The notes under the pieces: model-generated
Database searches by the model: none
What the model was told of the DNA's origin: nothing
Seen by the model: the letters and a program-made list of their open reading frames with translations, nothing else
Assembly: GCA_016870395.1 (NCBI GenBank)
Contig: VGBT01000013.1
Location: 1 to 62,133 of the forward strand
DNA: 62,133 bases
Reading direction: 5' to 3'
From: Actinomycetota bacterium
GTDB taxonomy: Bacteria; Actinomycetota; Acidimicrobiia; IMCC26256; JAENVU01
Translations under genes and position numbers: made by a program
Part shown: one piece after another, positions 40,922 to 49,749 of the stretch
Layout of the letters: every line of letters starts with the position of its first letter
Numbering within the stretch: the stretch's first letter is position 1

Positions 40922-42499
40922 TCACTTCATCGTGAGCCCGGAGAGATCGGGCGGGTTGCAGATGTCGTATTGGCCCGTGAACGTGCCACCGACCCTCGCC
41001 TTGTCATAGGCGAGGATCTGAGGCATGAACGCGATCGGCACCTCGAGCGCGTGCTCCGAGGTGTAGCGAGCCGCCCGCTTGGTGAGCTCGGCGATCTGCG
41101 CCGGGTCCGTCGAGCCCAGCGCCTGGTTCATCAGGTTGGTCACCTCCTCGTTCTCCGCGCCATTCCAGATCGCCACGAACTCGAACTTGCCCCACTGCGA
41201 GTCGTACGCGCTGGGGTAGAACGTGCTGGCGAGCCGCGCCGCGGCGAACGCGTCACCGCCCCCCTCGATGTAGTACTGGGTGGCGATGTCCTGACCAAGG
41301 ATCGGCTTGATGTTCGCGGTCACCCCGATGTTCTTCAGCTGGTCCTGGATGAGCTGGCCCTGATCGGCCATGTTCTTGATGCCGGGGCCGGGGATCGCCA
41401 TCGTGAACTCGAAGCCGTCCGGGTAGCCGGCCTCAGCGAGGAGCGCCTTCGCCTTCTCGGGGTCGTACGGGTACGCGTCCGCGATCGACGGGTCGTAGCC
41501 TGGCGAGTCCTTCGGCAGCGACTGGGTCGCGACCTCTCCCTTGCCACGTTGCACGATCTCGTTGATCTCCTGCGCGTTGATGGCGTAGCGCATCGCCTGG
41601 CGCACGCGCTCGTCGGCGAAGGGGCTCTTCCGGCCGTCCTTGTAGGACTCGCGCATCTGGAACTGGAGGTAGGCGCCGCTCGGCTGGACTACGACTCCGA
41701 GGCTGTCGTCGCTCTCGATCGCTGCGAGCGACTCCATCTCGGAACGGATCAGGTCGACGGAGCCGGCCTTGAGCGCGGTGAGCGCCGGAGGCCCGGTGCC
41801 GACCTGGGTGAACTCGATCCCTTCGAAGCGATAGACGCCCTTCTCCCAGTAGTCAGGGTTCTTCTCGAGCGTGATGCCCTGCCCGGGCTTGAACTCTACG
41901 AAGCGGAACGGGCCCGATCCGACGGGGTGCTTGCCCGCGGTGGCGAAGGATTCGGGTGCCATGATCATCCCGTCGCGTGCGTTCGACATCGCGTACAGCA
42001 GCGGGATCGCCTGGTCGTTCTTCAGGTGGATCACGAGCGTCGTCGGGTCGATCACCTCGATCGACTGGATCGGGTCGAGCCCGGTCAGCTGCGAGTTCGT
42101 GTTGTTCTTGTCGAGGCCCTTCTTGACCGCCGCGGCGTCGAGCTTTGTGCCGTTGTGAAAGGTCACGTCGTCGCGCAGCTTCAGGGTGATGGTCTTCTTG
42201 GCATCACCCTCGATGCTCCACTCGGTCGCGAGTCCGGGCACCAGGTCCCCGGACTCCGGGTCGTATCGCAGGACGGTGTCGTAGATGAAGGCCAGCGGGA
42301 TGCCGTCGCAGTCACCCTTGCTCTTGGACACGTCGAACGTGTTCGTGAACTGGGCGGAGAGGTCATAGCCGTACCGCAGCTTGGTGCCGCCGCCGCTGCC
42401 CGACCCACTGCACGCGGTGGCGACGAGCCCGACGACAACCAGCAACGCCGCCGCGCGCCCCCCACCGAACCGACTGCAGAGCCGATGTAGCCGCGCCAT
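40922..42499 (-). CDS. Family 5 (DppA/OppA-like) solute-binding lipoprotein
   Basis: 525 residues from ATG 42499 with GGAGA upstream. Signal peptide and lipobox VATACSG (Cys ~30). SBP_bac_5: LRYGYDLSAQFTNTFD, LRDDVTFHNGTKLDAAAVKKG, GSGPFRFVEFKPGQGITLEKN, YAINAQEINEIVQRGKG. Family members bind peptides but also nickel, haem, glutathione, bile acids or opines, so the ligand may not be a peptide. Lipid-anchored outside the membrane. First gene of the importer operon; operator site 7 lies 45-60 bp upstream. Confidence 0.9.
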   Translation of the reverse strand: MARLHRLCSRFGGGRAAALLVVVGLVATACSGSGSGGGTKLRYGYDLSAQFTNTFDVSKSKGDCDGIPLAFIYDTVLRYDPESGDLVPGLATEWSIEGDAKKTITLKLRDDVTFHNGTKLDAAAVKKGLDKNNTNSQLTGLDPIQSIEVIDPTTLVIHLKNDQAIPLLYAMSNARDGMIMAPESFATAGKHPVGSGPFRFVEFKPGQGITLEKNPDYWEKGVYRFEGIEFTQVGTGPPALTALKAGSVDLIRSEMESLAAIESDDSLGVVVQPSGAYLQFQMRESYKDGRKSPFADERVRQAMRYAINAQEINEIVQRGKGEVATQSLPKDSPGYDPSIADAYPYDPEKAKALLAEAGYPDGFEFTMAIPGPGIKNMADQGQLIQDQLKNIGVTANIKPILGQDIATQYYIEGGGDAFAAARLASTFYPSAYDSQWGKFEFVAIWNGAENEEVTNLMNQALGSTDPAQIAELTKRAARYTSEHALEVPIAFMPQILAYDKARVGGTFTGQYDICNPPDLSGLTMK

Positions 42500-42543
42500 G
42501 CCGTCTCCCCGAGACTGGAGCCCCCCGGCTCGGCCCGCATCGT

Positions 42544-42559
42544 ATGACACGAACGTCAG
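42544..42559. promoter_or_regulatory. Palindromic operator, site 7
   Basis: ATGACACGAACGTCAG on the plus strand (CTGACGTTCGTGTCAT on the minus strand): TGAC-N6-GTCA intact, outermost pair mismatched. 45-60 bp upstream of the DppA-like gene, just after the stop of the LivF gene. Confidence 0.65.
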
Positions 42560-42575
42560 GGATGCACGGAGCCTG

Positions 42576-43325
42576 CTACCCGTGCGGGAGCAGCCACTCC
42601 GCGAGGTCGTCGGAATCGCCGGCCGGGCCCTGGAAGGCGACCTGCCCCTTCGCGAGCACGGCCACCTCGTCGGCGATCTCGAGCGCGTGGCCGACGTACT
42701 GCTCGACGATGAGCAGCGTCGTGCCCGCGTGCCGAACCGTCTCGAGCGTCTGGTAGACCTCGTCCACGACTATCGGGGCGAGCCCGAGCGACAGCTCGTC
42801 GGCCACGAGGAGGCGCGGCGGGTGCACGAGCACGCGTGCGAGCGAGAGCATCCGCTGCTCGCCCCCCGAGAGCGTGCCGGCGACCTGCTTGCGGCGCTCG
42901 CCGAGGCGGGGGAACAGCTCGTAGGCACGCTCCAGTGCCGGGCCGACACCCGAGCGACCGAACTCGCGTCGGAACGTGAGCACGAGGTTCTCCTCGACGC
43001 TCAACGACGCGAACACCGAACGGCCCTCGGGTGCGTGCACCACGCCGAGGCGCGCGATGCGGTACGGGCGAAAGCCCTCGATGTGCACGCCCTCGAGCAG
43101 CACCTCGCCGGCGGTCGGCGCCACCAGACCGGTCGCAACCCGCGCCACGGTCGTCTTCCCCGCGCCGTTGGCCCCGAGCAGAGCGAGCACCCGGCCCTCG
43201 GGGATCGAGAGCGAGACGCCGAACAGCGCCCGGAACGGCCCGTAGCCCGCCTCGACGCCGCGCAGCTCGAGCAGCGGCACCGACCGGTCGGGCGCCGCCA
43301 GGGGTGACACGCCGGCGCCGGTCAC
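42576..43325 (-). CDS. livF: Branched-chain amino-acid-type ABC transporter ATP-binding protein (LivF-like)
   Basis: 249 residues, GTG 43325 overlapping the LivG stop. Walker A GANGAGKTTVARV, Q-loop, signature LSGGEQRMLSLARVL, Walker B LLVADELSLGLAP, and the characteristic ...VYQTLETVRHAGTTLLIVEQYVGHALEIAD end. The Walker B glutamate is followed by LSLGLAP as in LivF. Last gene of the Liv operon. Substrate range of LivF-type systems includes amides, urea and aromatic acids as well as Leu/Ile/Val. Confidence 0.9.
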   Translation of the reverse strand: MTGAGVSPLAAPDRSVPLLELRGVEAGYGPFRALFGVSLSIPEGRVLALLGANGAGKTTVARVATGLVAPTAGEVLLEGVHIEGFRPYRIARLGVVHAPEGRSVFASLSVEENLVLTFRREFGRSGVGPALERAYELFPRLGERRKQVAGTLSGGEQRMLSLARVLVHPPRLLVADELSLGLAPIVVDEVYQTLETVRHAGTTLLIVEQYVGHALEIADEVAVLAKGQVAFQGPAGDSDDLAEWLLPHG

Positions 43326-44080
43326 ACGGTCTCCCCGAGGTACGCCCGGCGCACCGTGCCGTCGGCCAGCACCTCAGCCGTCGGGCCCTGGGCGATCAGC
43401 GTGCCGAAGTCGAGCACGTAGAGGCGCGACGCGAACGTGCGCACGAACTCCACGTCGTGCTCCACCAGCAGCACCGCGGTCCCGCGCGCGGCCTGCACGT
43501 CGCGCAGCGTCGCGGCAAGCGCCTCGGTCTCCTGGGCATCGAGCCCCGACGACGGCTCGTCGAGGAGAAGCAGCTTCGGCTCCGTCATCAACGCGCGCCC
43601 CACCTCGACGAGCCGTCCGCGCCCCAGGCTCAGCGCCTCGACGGGGCGGTCGGCCACGTCGGTGAGGCCGAGCAGCGCGAGTGTGTGCTCGGCGCGCTCG
43701 CGCTCGTCGGCGCCCGGACCGGAGAGGTTCAGGAGGTCCTTCCAGAGCCGGCCGGTTCCCAGGCGCGAACGCTCGGCGACGAGGAGGTGGTCGCGCACCG
43801 ACATCCCGGCGAACAGCTCCATGCGTTGGAAGGTGCGCCCGAACCCGAGTCGGGCCCGCCGGTAGGTGGGAAGCGTCGTGATGTCGCAGTCGTCGAAGGT
43901 GACCGTGCCCGTGTCGGGGCGCAGGATCCCGAGCAGGCAGTTGAAGAACGTGGTCTTCCCCGCGCCGTTGGGACCGATGAGACCGACGGCTTCTCCCGCG
44001 TCGACCGACAGCGATACGCCGTCGAGCGCGGTGATGCCGGCGAAGTGCTTCGTGATCCGCTGCGCGTCGAGCAGCGCCAT
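43322..44080 (-). CDS. livG: Branched-chain amino-acid-type ABC transporter ATP-binding protein (LivG-like)
   Basis: 252 residues from ATG 44080, one base shared with the permease stop; the frame is open upstream but lies inside the permease gene. Walker A GPNGAGKTTFFNCLLG, FGRTFQRMELFAGMSV, Walker B LLLLDEPSSGLD, H-loop LLVEHDVEFV. The ABC signature is degenerate: LSLGRGRLVEVGRAL instead of LPYGQQRRLEIARAL, keeping the glycine but losing the Gln. It probably still works with LivF, whose signature is canonical, as one intact composite site is enough in many ABC pairs. Confidence 0.9.
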   Translation of the reverse strand: MALLDAQRITKHFAGITALDGVSLSVDAGEAVGLIGPNGAGKTTFFNCLLGILRPDTGTVTFDDCDITTLPTYRRARLGFGRTFQRMELFAGMSVRDHLLVAERSRLGTGRLWKDLLNLSGPGADERERAEHTLALLGLTDVADRPVEALSLGRGRLVEVGRALMTEPKLLLLDEPSSGLDAQETEALAATLRDVQAARGTAVLLVEHDVEFVRTFASRLYVLDFGTLIAQGPTAEVLADGTVRRAYLGETV

Positions 44081-46074
44081 CAGCTCGCCCCTCCCGTGGG
44101 AACCGCGACGTCGGCGGGCGCGACCGGAGCGGCCGCGCCAGGACCGCCGCGGTCCGGCCCGGTGCGGAAGCGCTTGGGGAGGTGGCGGTCGATGAACGCC
44201 AGGGACTTGCGCTTGTTGGCCTCGAGCACGCCGTCGGGGTACTTCGCGTAGGTGATCGCGCCGAGCCCGAAGACCACGAACTGCCAGGACGCCGGAAGAC
44301 CAACCCACTTCAGCACCTCGGGCATGAGCATGAACCCGAGCCCGGCGTTGATCGCGCCCTCGACGGTGCGCGCCCCGAGAGTCACGACGATCACGACGAA
44401 GAAGAGCCCCCACGTGTACTCGAATCGCACCGGGTTGGCCTCGCCCTCCTGCATCGAGAGCAGCGCGCCGCCGAGCCCCGCGATGCCGGCGGAGACCGCG
44501 AAGACGAGGATCTTCGAGCGGACCGGGTTGATCCCGATCGACTGCGCCGCGACCTCGCTGCCGCGCAGGGCGTCGAGGAACTGGCCCGTCGTTCCCTTGC
44601 GGATCAGGATCACGATGACGGAGACGACCGCGAGGACCGCGATGCAGAAGAGGAAGAACGCCTTGTCGTCGTCGAGGCCGGCCGGGCGGGGCATCTCGAG
44701 CGGGGTGAGCCCGCCGCCGACCCATTCCATCGGCACCAGGACGTACTGGAACATCAGCGCGAAGGCGAGTGTCCCGAGAGAGAGGAAGAGCCCTCCGAGG
44801 CGCAGCGCCGGGACCGCGAGGAGCGCGCCGATCACGGCCGCGACCAGCGCGCCCACCAACATCGTCGGCAGCACCGCGAAGCCCCAGGTGTCGACGATCT
44901 GTGCCGTTGCGAACGCGCCGATGCCCGCGAAGGTCGCCTGGGCGAGCGAGACCTGGCCCCCCATCCCCGTAATCACCGTGATGGACAGGAAGATCGTCGA
45001 GTAGACGGCAGCCTGGGTGAAGATGAGCAGCCAGTAGCTGCTGAAGGTGGTGAGCGACAGCAGGACGAGCACCCCGAAGACCACGACGCCGAAGACCCGG
45101 GTGCCCACGGTGAGGAGATGGCTGCGCTCCTCAGCAGCCGGCGGGAGGGGCGGCGGGTCGACCCCCGCCATCGGGTCCTTGCTCTGGGTCGCGGTCCGTA
45201 GGCCGGGCCAGAAGAGCAGGAGGAGGAACAACGCGATGAACGGAAGGGAGGGGCGCAGGTTGCGCGCCAGCAGGCTGGCCGGGGGAAGGTAGCCGGCCAG
45301 GAGCGCCTGGCCGACCCCGAGCAGAATGCCTCCGAGCAGGGCGAGCGGGATGCTGGTGAGCCGCGCGAACGCGGCCGCCGCGATGGCCGCGACGAGCAGC
45401 GTCGTGAAGTCGTTCGCCCCGAGCTGCGCGAACGACGGCGCAAGCAGCACGCCGGCCAGACCCGCGAAGAGGCTCGACAGCATCCAGGAGAAACCGCCGA
45501 CTCGATCGGCGTTGACCCCGGCGAGCTCGGTCATGCGCGGGCTCTCAACGACCGCCCGCATGCGCAACCCGATCGGCGCGTACCGGAAGAGCAGTCCGAG
45601 CGCGACCACCGCGGCGCCGGTGCAGACGAGGATCGCCATCTGCTTGCCGTCGAGGACGAAGTCGCCGAACCGGTAGAGGGCGTTGTCGTCCCACCAGATC
45701 CCGACGACGCCGAAGGTCTGGCCCTTGCCCAGCCAGAGCTGCACGATCGACGGCAGCGCGACGAGCAGCCCGAGCGCGGAAACCAGCTTCGCCAGCGGTG
45801 ACGCAGTTCTGAGGTAACGAAAGATCAGGCGCTCGAGCAGCAGCCCGACGAGCGGCGAGACGACGAGGACTGCGAAGCTGAACGCCGGGAGCGTGGGCCA
45901 CCCATGGCGCACACGCACGTCGTAGTAGACCGCCGCGGCGAGGAAGGCCTGGGCCCCGAACGCGAGGTTGAACACCCCGCTCGTCTTGTAGGTGAGGACC
46001 AGCCCGATCGCGAGCAGCGCGAAGACGCATCCGAGCGGGACACCCTTGATGACGTAGGTGAGGAGATCGGTCAC
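44080..46074 (-). CDS. Fused LivH-LivM ABC permease
   Basis: 664 residues, ATG 46074. Residues ~1-300 are LivH-like (GVPLGCVFALLAIGLVLTYKTSGVFNLAF start, IGLRMRAVVESPRMTELAGVN loop); ~320-630 are LivM-like (VYSTIFLSITVITGMGGQVSLAQATFAGIGAF, FLDALRGSEVAAQSIGINPVRSKILVF). Around 16-18 transmembrane helices in total. Usually two genes; the fusion makes a single-chain pore. The short C-terminal tail is charged and Pro/Ala-rich. The order SBP, permease, LivG, LivF is the standard operon order. Confidence 0.9.
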   Translation of the reverse strand: MTDLLTYVIKGVPLGCVFALLAIGLVLTYKTSGVFNLAFGAQAFLAAAVYYDVRVRHGWPTLPAFSFAVLVVSPLVGLLLERLIFRYLRTASPLAKLVSALGLLVALPSIVQLWLGKGQTFGVVGIWWDDNALYRFGDFVLDGKQMAILVCTGAAVVALGLLFRYAPIGLRMRAVVESPRMTELAGVNADRVGGFSWMLSSLFAGLAGVLLAPSFAQLGANDFTTLLVAAIAAAAFARLTSIPLALLGGILLGVGQALLAGYLPPASLLARNLRPSLPFIALFLLLLFWPGLRTATQSKDPMAGVDPPPLPPAAEERSHLLTVGTRVFGVVVFGVLVLLSLTTFSSYWLLIFTQAAVYSTIFLSITVITGMGGQVSLAQATFAGIGAFATAQIVDTWGFAVLPTMLVGALVAAVIGALLAVPALRLGGLFLSLGTLAFALMFQYVLVPMEWVGGGLTPLEMPRPAGLDDDKAFFLFCIAVLAVVSVIVILIRKGTTGQFLDALRGSEVAAQSIGINPVRSKILVFAVSAGIAGLGGALLSMQEGEANPVRFEYTWGLFFVVIVVTLGARTVEGAINAGLGFMLMPEVLKWVGLPASWQFVVFGLGAITYAKYPDGVLEANKRKSLAFIDRHLPKRFRTGPDRGGPGAAAPVAPADVAVPTGGAS

Positions 46075-46110
46075 GTCGGATCCGGTCGGCCGGGCGCGCC
46101 CTCGAGCCGG

Positions 46111-47412
46111 CTACTCGTAGGTTGGCTCGTCGTCGAGAGTTGCCTTCTCCTTCATGCAGACATACGCCTTGCCCTTCGGCACGAACGCGCTGACGAACTT
46201 GCCGTCGGTCACCTTGACGTACGCCGCGCAGGCAAGGGGAGGCGTCGCGTCGTCGTGCTGGGTCGTCCAGTCGATGCCCGAGAGCAGGCCGTCGGCGTCG
46301 ACGTCGGTCTTCTGGTTGAGCGCGTCAACAACCTTCTGCTGGGTGAAGTCCGGCCCGGCCGCCTTCAGACCTTCCAGCAGCATCGAGGCGTTGATCCAGC
46401 CGTAGGTCGTCGACTCGTTCGGCGTCTTACCTGCCTTCTTCATCCACTTCAGGTAATCCCGCAGACCCTTCGTCTTCGTCTGCGACTCGTAGGGGCGGAA
46501 GGGCACGCGGACGATCGAGTCCTCGAAGAACTCGCCGTTCGCCTCCATGAACTCCTGGTCGTAGCCGTTGGGCAGGTACTGGATCGCGTCGACGTCTTGC
46601 TTGCGCAGCTCCTTGCCCAGCGCGAGGACCGCATTGGTGTCCATGCAAGTGGTCACGAAGTCGACACCGGCGTCCTTCATCTTGCCGACCTCGACGCTGA
46701 AGTCGGTGGTCCCAAAGCTCAGGCTGTCGGAGTAGAACCCGACCTCGGCGCTGGGGAACTTCTCGAACGAGTCGCGCATGCCCTCGGCGCACTTCTGCGA
46801 GTTGCTGACGCCGTACGCGAGGATGCCGACCTTCTTCTTGCCCAGCTCCTGAGCGATCCACGGGAGGTCCACCGTGGGGCAGCCGATGCAGAGTGCGCCC
46901 GCGTTGCCGAACAGGTTCGCCTTGCCCGTCCAGTCCTCGTTGATGTTCCAGCCGAACGTCGGGATGCCGGCCTTCTCCAACTCCTCCGCGCCGCTGAAGT
47001 CGAAGATGGTCGCCATTCCGACGGCCGCGAACACGTCGTCCTGGCTGAGAAGCCCTTGCACCTCGCGCAGGTTGTTGGCGATCTGGTCGTCGCGCTCGGA
47101 GACCACCTCGAGCTTCCGCCCGTAGATCCCGCCTTCGCTGTTGACCATGTCGAAGTACGCCTTGACGCCCGTGAAGATGTCGCCGTAGGGCGCGTTGAGC
47201 GGATTGCTGATCGACGCCACGCCCCCTACCCGGATCGTGTCGTCGGTGACCCCCGGCTGGTCGACGGTCTTCGTTGCTTCCGAGTCGGCGTTGGAGTCCT
47301 TCGACGCCCCGTCGGACTCGGCGTTCGAGCACGCAGCGCCGACCATCGCGAGCGCGCCAAGCAGCGCGAGCACTCGTGCGAACCGCCGAGTGCGCATCCC
47401 CACCAACTCCAT
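46111..47412 (-). CDS. Branched-chain amino-acid-type solute-binding lipoprotein (LivK-like)
   Basis: 433 residues from ATG 47412, preceded by GGGGCGAG. Signal peptide, lipobox VGAACSN (Cys ~29), Ser/Asp-rich linker, then Peripla_BP_6: DDTIRVGGVASISNPLNAPYGDIFTG, GLLSQDDVFAAVGMATIFDF, CPTVDLPWIAQELGKKKVGILAYG, TYGWINASMLLEGLKAAGPDF. The ligand may be an amino acid, amide or aromatic acid. Several non-conserved cysteines (CIGCPT, ACAAY) may form disulfides. Operator site 8 lies 40-55 bp upstream of the start. Confidence 0.9.
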   Translation of the reverse strand: MELVGMRTRRFARVLALLGALAMVGAACSNAESDGASKDSNADSEATKTVDQPGVTDDTIRVGGVASISNPLNAPYGDIFTGVKAYFDMVNSEGGIYGRKLEVVSERDDQIANNLREVQGLLSQDDVFAAVGMATIFDFSGAEELEKAGIPTFGWNINEDWTGKANLFGNAGALCIGCPTVDLPWIAQELGKKKVGILAYGVSNSQKCAEGMRDSFEKFPSAEVGFYSDSLSFGTTDFSVEVGKMKDAGVDFVTTCMDTNAVLALGKELRKQDVDAIQYLPNGYDQEFMEANGEFFEDSIVRVPFRPYESQTKTKGLRDYLKWMKKAGKTPNESTTYGWINASMLLEGLKAAGPDFTQQKVVDALNQKTDVDADGLLSGIDWTTQHDDATPPLACAAYVKVTDGKFVSAFVPKGKAYVCMKEKATLDDEPTYE

Positions 47413-47429
47413 CTCGCCCCCTCGTCGAC

Positions 47430-47451
47430 GACCGATCAGACCCAATCGGTC
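47430..47451. promoter_or_regulatory. Inverted repeat in the livK leader
   Basis: GACCGAT-cagaccca-ATCGGTC: perfect 7-bp arms, adjacent to operator site 8 (47452-47467) and within the 5' leader of the LivK-like gene. It may be a second binding site or a leader hairpin. Confidence 0.4.
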
Positions 47452-47467
47452 CTGACTCTAACGTCAG
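47452..47467. promoter_or_regulatory. Palindromic operator, site 8
   Basis: CTGACTCTAACGTCAG between the divergent LivK-like and PIG-L genes. 40-55 bp upstream of the LivK ATG and ~62 bp upstream of the PIG-L ATG, so it could control both. Confidence 0.75.
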
Positions 47468-47529
47468 GTTTTCCGAGCCACCAGGCAGCAGGTTGCCGGG
47501 CGCGCGCGAAATCGGGCGAGAATGCACCG

Positions 47530-48318
47530 ATGCCGCGAACCCTGGTGCGTTTCCACGCCCATCCCGACGACGAGGCGATCGCGACCGGCGGCACCATGGC
47601 CCGCGCCGCCGCCGAAGGCCACCGCGTCGTCCTCGTGCTCGCCACCCGGGGCGAGTTGGGCGAGACACCCGGGATGCCCTCGGGCCTCGCCCACGACGAG
47701 CGCCTCGCAGAGATCCGCACCGCGGAGACGGAGGCCGCCTCGAGGATCCTGGGGGTCGCCAGGGTCACGTACCTCGGCTACCACGACTCCGGGATGGCTG
47801 GCGAGCCGACGAACCACCACGACGGGTGCTTCGCGGCGGCCGACCTCGACGAGGCCGCGGCCCGCCTCGCGGCCGTCCTCACCGAGGAGGAAGCGGACGT
47901 GCTCACCGTGTACGACGAGAACGGCGGCTACGGGCACCCCGACCACATCCAGGTGCACCACGTCGGCAGGCGCGCCGCCGAGCTGGCCGGAACGCCCCGC
48001 GTGTACGAGAGCACCCTCAACCGCGACCACATCATCGGCCTCATGCGGGCACGCGCGGCCGAGCTCGGCGAGCTCGCGGACATGCCCGACCCCGACGACT
48101 TCGACATGGGATCACCCGCGGCCGAGATCACGACCACCGTGGACGTACGCGACTTCGTCGGCGAGAAGCGCGCCGCGATGGCCGCGCACGCGAGCCAGAT
48201 CAGCGGGGAGTCCTTCTTCCTGCAGATGCCGGCCGAGGCGTTTCGTGAGGCGTTCGGCTGGGAGTGGTTCATCCGCCGGGGCCCCCGTCCGGCCGAGATC
48301 GAGTCCTGGCTCTTCTAG
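47530..48318 (+). CDS. PIG-L/LmbE-family deacetylase
   Basis: 262 residues from ATG 47530; the frame is open far upstream but antisense to livK. Zinc motif AHPDDEA (10-16; His11, Asp14), and the third ligand in YGHPDHIQVHHVG (~138-150). N-acetylglucosamine-type or mycothiol-related deacetylases (MshB, Mca) belong here; the GGYGHPDH motif and TRGELGETPG resemble that branch. Substrate could be a thiol conjugate or an acetylated sugar lipid. The stop shares CTAG with the convergent WS/DGAT stop. Confidence 0.88.
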   Translation: MPRTLVRFHAHPDDEAIATGGTMARAAAEGHRVVLVLATRGELGETPGMPSGLAHDERLAEIRTAETEAASRILGVARVTYLGYHDSGMAGEPTNHHDGCFAAADLDEAAARLAAVLTEEEADVLTVYDENGGYGHPDHIQVHHVGRRAAELAGTPRVYESTLNRDHIIGLMRARAAELGELADMPDPDDFDMGSPAAEITTTVDVRDFVGEKRAAMAAHASQISGESFFLQMPAEAFREAFGWEWFIRRGPRPAEIESWLF

Positions 48319-49706
48319 ATCGCCTTCAACAGCTCCTGCATCGCCTCGGGGATCTCCGCGGCCAGTCCCCAGAGGTCGGGCACCGTCTCGCGACACGCCA
48401 TGAAGCCCACGTCGACGCGCCCCTCGTAGGTGATCACGGTCACGTTGAGTCCGGCGCCGTCGAACACCGGGCCCATCGGGAACAGGCTCACCAGGCGTGC
48501 CCCGGCGAAGTAGAGGGGGAACTGGGGGCCGGGGACGTTCGACACGACCACGTTGAGGATCGGCGGGTGGCGTTCGGCAAGTCGCAGCTGCCCGTACAGC
48601 CGCATGCCACCCGCGAGCAGCGCCGGCGATGCGAGCTCGGCCCACTCCCCCAGGGTGTCGCCGCCGATGTCGTCGTGCACGTGCTTGGCGCCGCTCATCG
48701 TGGTCTGCACCGCGCGAAGCCGGTCGAGCGGGTCCTCGACGTCGGTGGCGAGCTGCGTGAACATCGCAGAGACCTGGTTGCCGATGTCGGTGTCGGCGGT
48801 ACTGCGCACCGAAGTCGGGACGACGGCCACCAGCGGGCGGTCTGGAAGCTCGTCGCGAGCCTCCAGGTAGCGGCGGAACGCTCCCGAGAGCACCGTGAGG
48901 AGCACGTCGTTGACCGTCGCGCCCGCACTCTCCTTCACCCTTCTCACGTCATCGAGGGCGATCGAGGTGAACCCCACCCTTCGATGGGGTGTGATCATCG
49001 TGTTCCAGGCGAGGCGCGGGGCCGTGAACGGCACCCCGGTCTGCACCGGCTCGTGACGCAGGCGGGTCCCGAGACGTAAGAGGGACTCGCCGAGGTGCAC
49101 GAGGGCCCGGGCCATCCGCACCGGCCGCCGGGCCAACGAGACGACCGAGCCGGCGAATGCCTCGAGCTCGCCCGGAACCCGGTCGGGCACCCATTCGCCA
49201 GGCGACGGCGGCGCTTCGTCGACCGGGATCGGCTCCAGGTCCACGAGGTGCGCGAGGACCTCGACGCCCGACGCGCCGTCGAGCACCGAGTGGTGCACCT
49301 TGGCGATGATCGCCACGTGTCCGTGCTCGAGGCCCTCGGCCACCCACATCTGCCAGAGGGGCCTGCCCCGGTCGAGCGGCCACCCGGCGATCTCGCCGGC
49401 CAGTGCCGCGAGGTCCTCAGGCCCGCCGGGCCGTGTCACCGCGACCTGCCGGACGTGGAAGTCGATGTCGAAGCCGGGGTCCTCGACCCAGAGCGGCTGG
49501 TTGACGCCGAAGGGCACCGGCACGAGACGCCGGCGGAAGGGGGGCAGGCGGTCGAGTCGGTGCTCGATCAGGCGCTTGAGCGTCGACGCGCTGAAGCCAC
49601 CCTCGAGCGCGGAGGGATCGAGGACCGCGACCGCCATCACGTGCATGTGGTTGGTCGGGGTCTCCAGCGAGAGGAACGCTGCGTCAAGGCCGGTGAGCCG
49701 CTGCAC
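48315..49706 (-). CDS. Wax ester synthase/diacylglycerol acyltransferase (WS/DGAT) family protein
   Basis: 463 residues, ATG 49706. Catalytic motif HHSVLDG (138-144) of the acyl-CoA O-acyltransferase family; other blocks PLWQMWVAEGLEHGHVAII, VNDVLLTVLSGAFRRYL, and the C-terminal NVVVSNVPGPQFPLYFAGARL. It esterifies diacylglycerol or a fatty alcohol with acyl-CoA for storage lipid. Such genes are frequent in lipid-accumulating actinobacteria. Convergent with the PIG-L gene; a 43-bp gap to the esterase on the other side. Confidence 0.92.
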   Translation of the reverse strand: MQRLTGLDAAFLSLETPTNHMHVMAVAVLDPSALEGGFSASTLKRLIEHRLDRLPPFRRRLVPVPFGVNQPLWVEDPGFDIDFHVRQVAVTRPGGPEDLAALAGEIAGWPLDRGRPLWQMWVAEGLEHGHVAIIAKVHHSVLDGASGVEVLAHLVDLEPIPVDEAPPSPGEWVPDRVPGELEAFAGSVVSLARRPVRMARALVHLGESLLRLGTRLRHEPVQTGVPFTAPRLAWNTMITPHRRVGFTSIALDDVRRVKESAGATVNDVLLTVLSGAFRRYLEARDELPDRPLVAVVPTSVRSTADTDIGNQVSAMFTQLATDVEDPLDRLRAVQTTMSGAKHVHDDIGGDTLGEWAELASPALLAGGMRLYGQLRLAERHPPILNVVVSNVPGPQFPLYFAGARLVSLFPMGPVFDGAGLNVTVITYEGRVDVGFMACRETVPDLWGLAAEIPEAMQELLKAI

Positions 49707-49749
49707 CCAGACATCCTCTCACGCCCGAGACCTGGAGCAGAATAGAAAG

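Noticed and set aside
45904-47529. Long plus-strand frame leading into the PIG-L gene
   Set aside because: It is antisense to livK and the permease. The PIG-L domain begins at once after ATG 47530, which gives the usual family length.
48315-48318. Convergent PIG-L and WS/DGAT genes sharing CTAG as both stops
   Set aside because: Curious but common in compact genomes; no functional meaning is evident.
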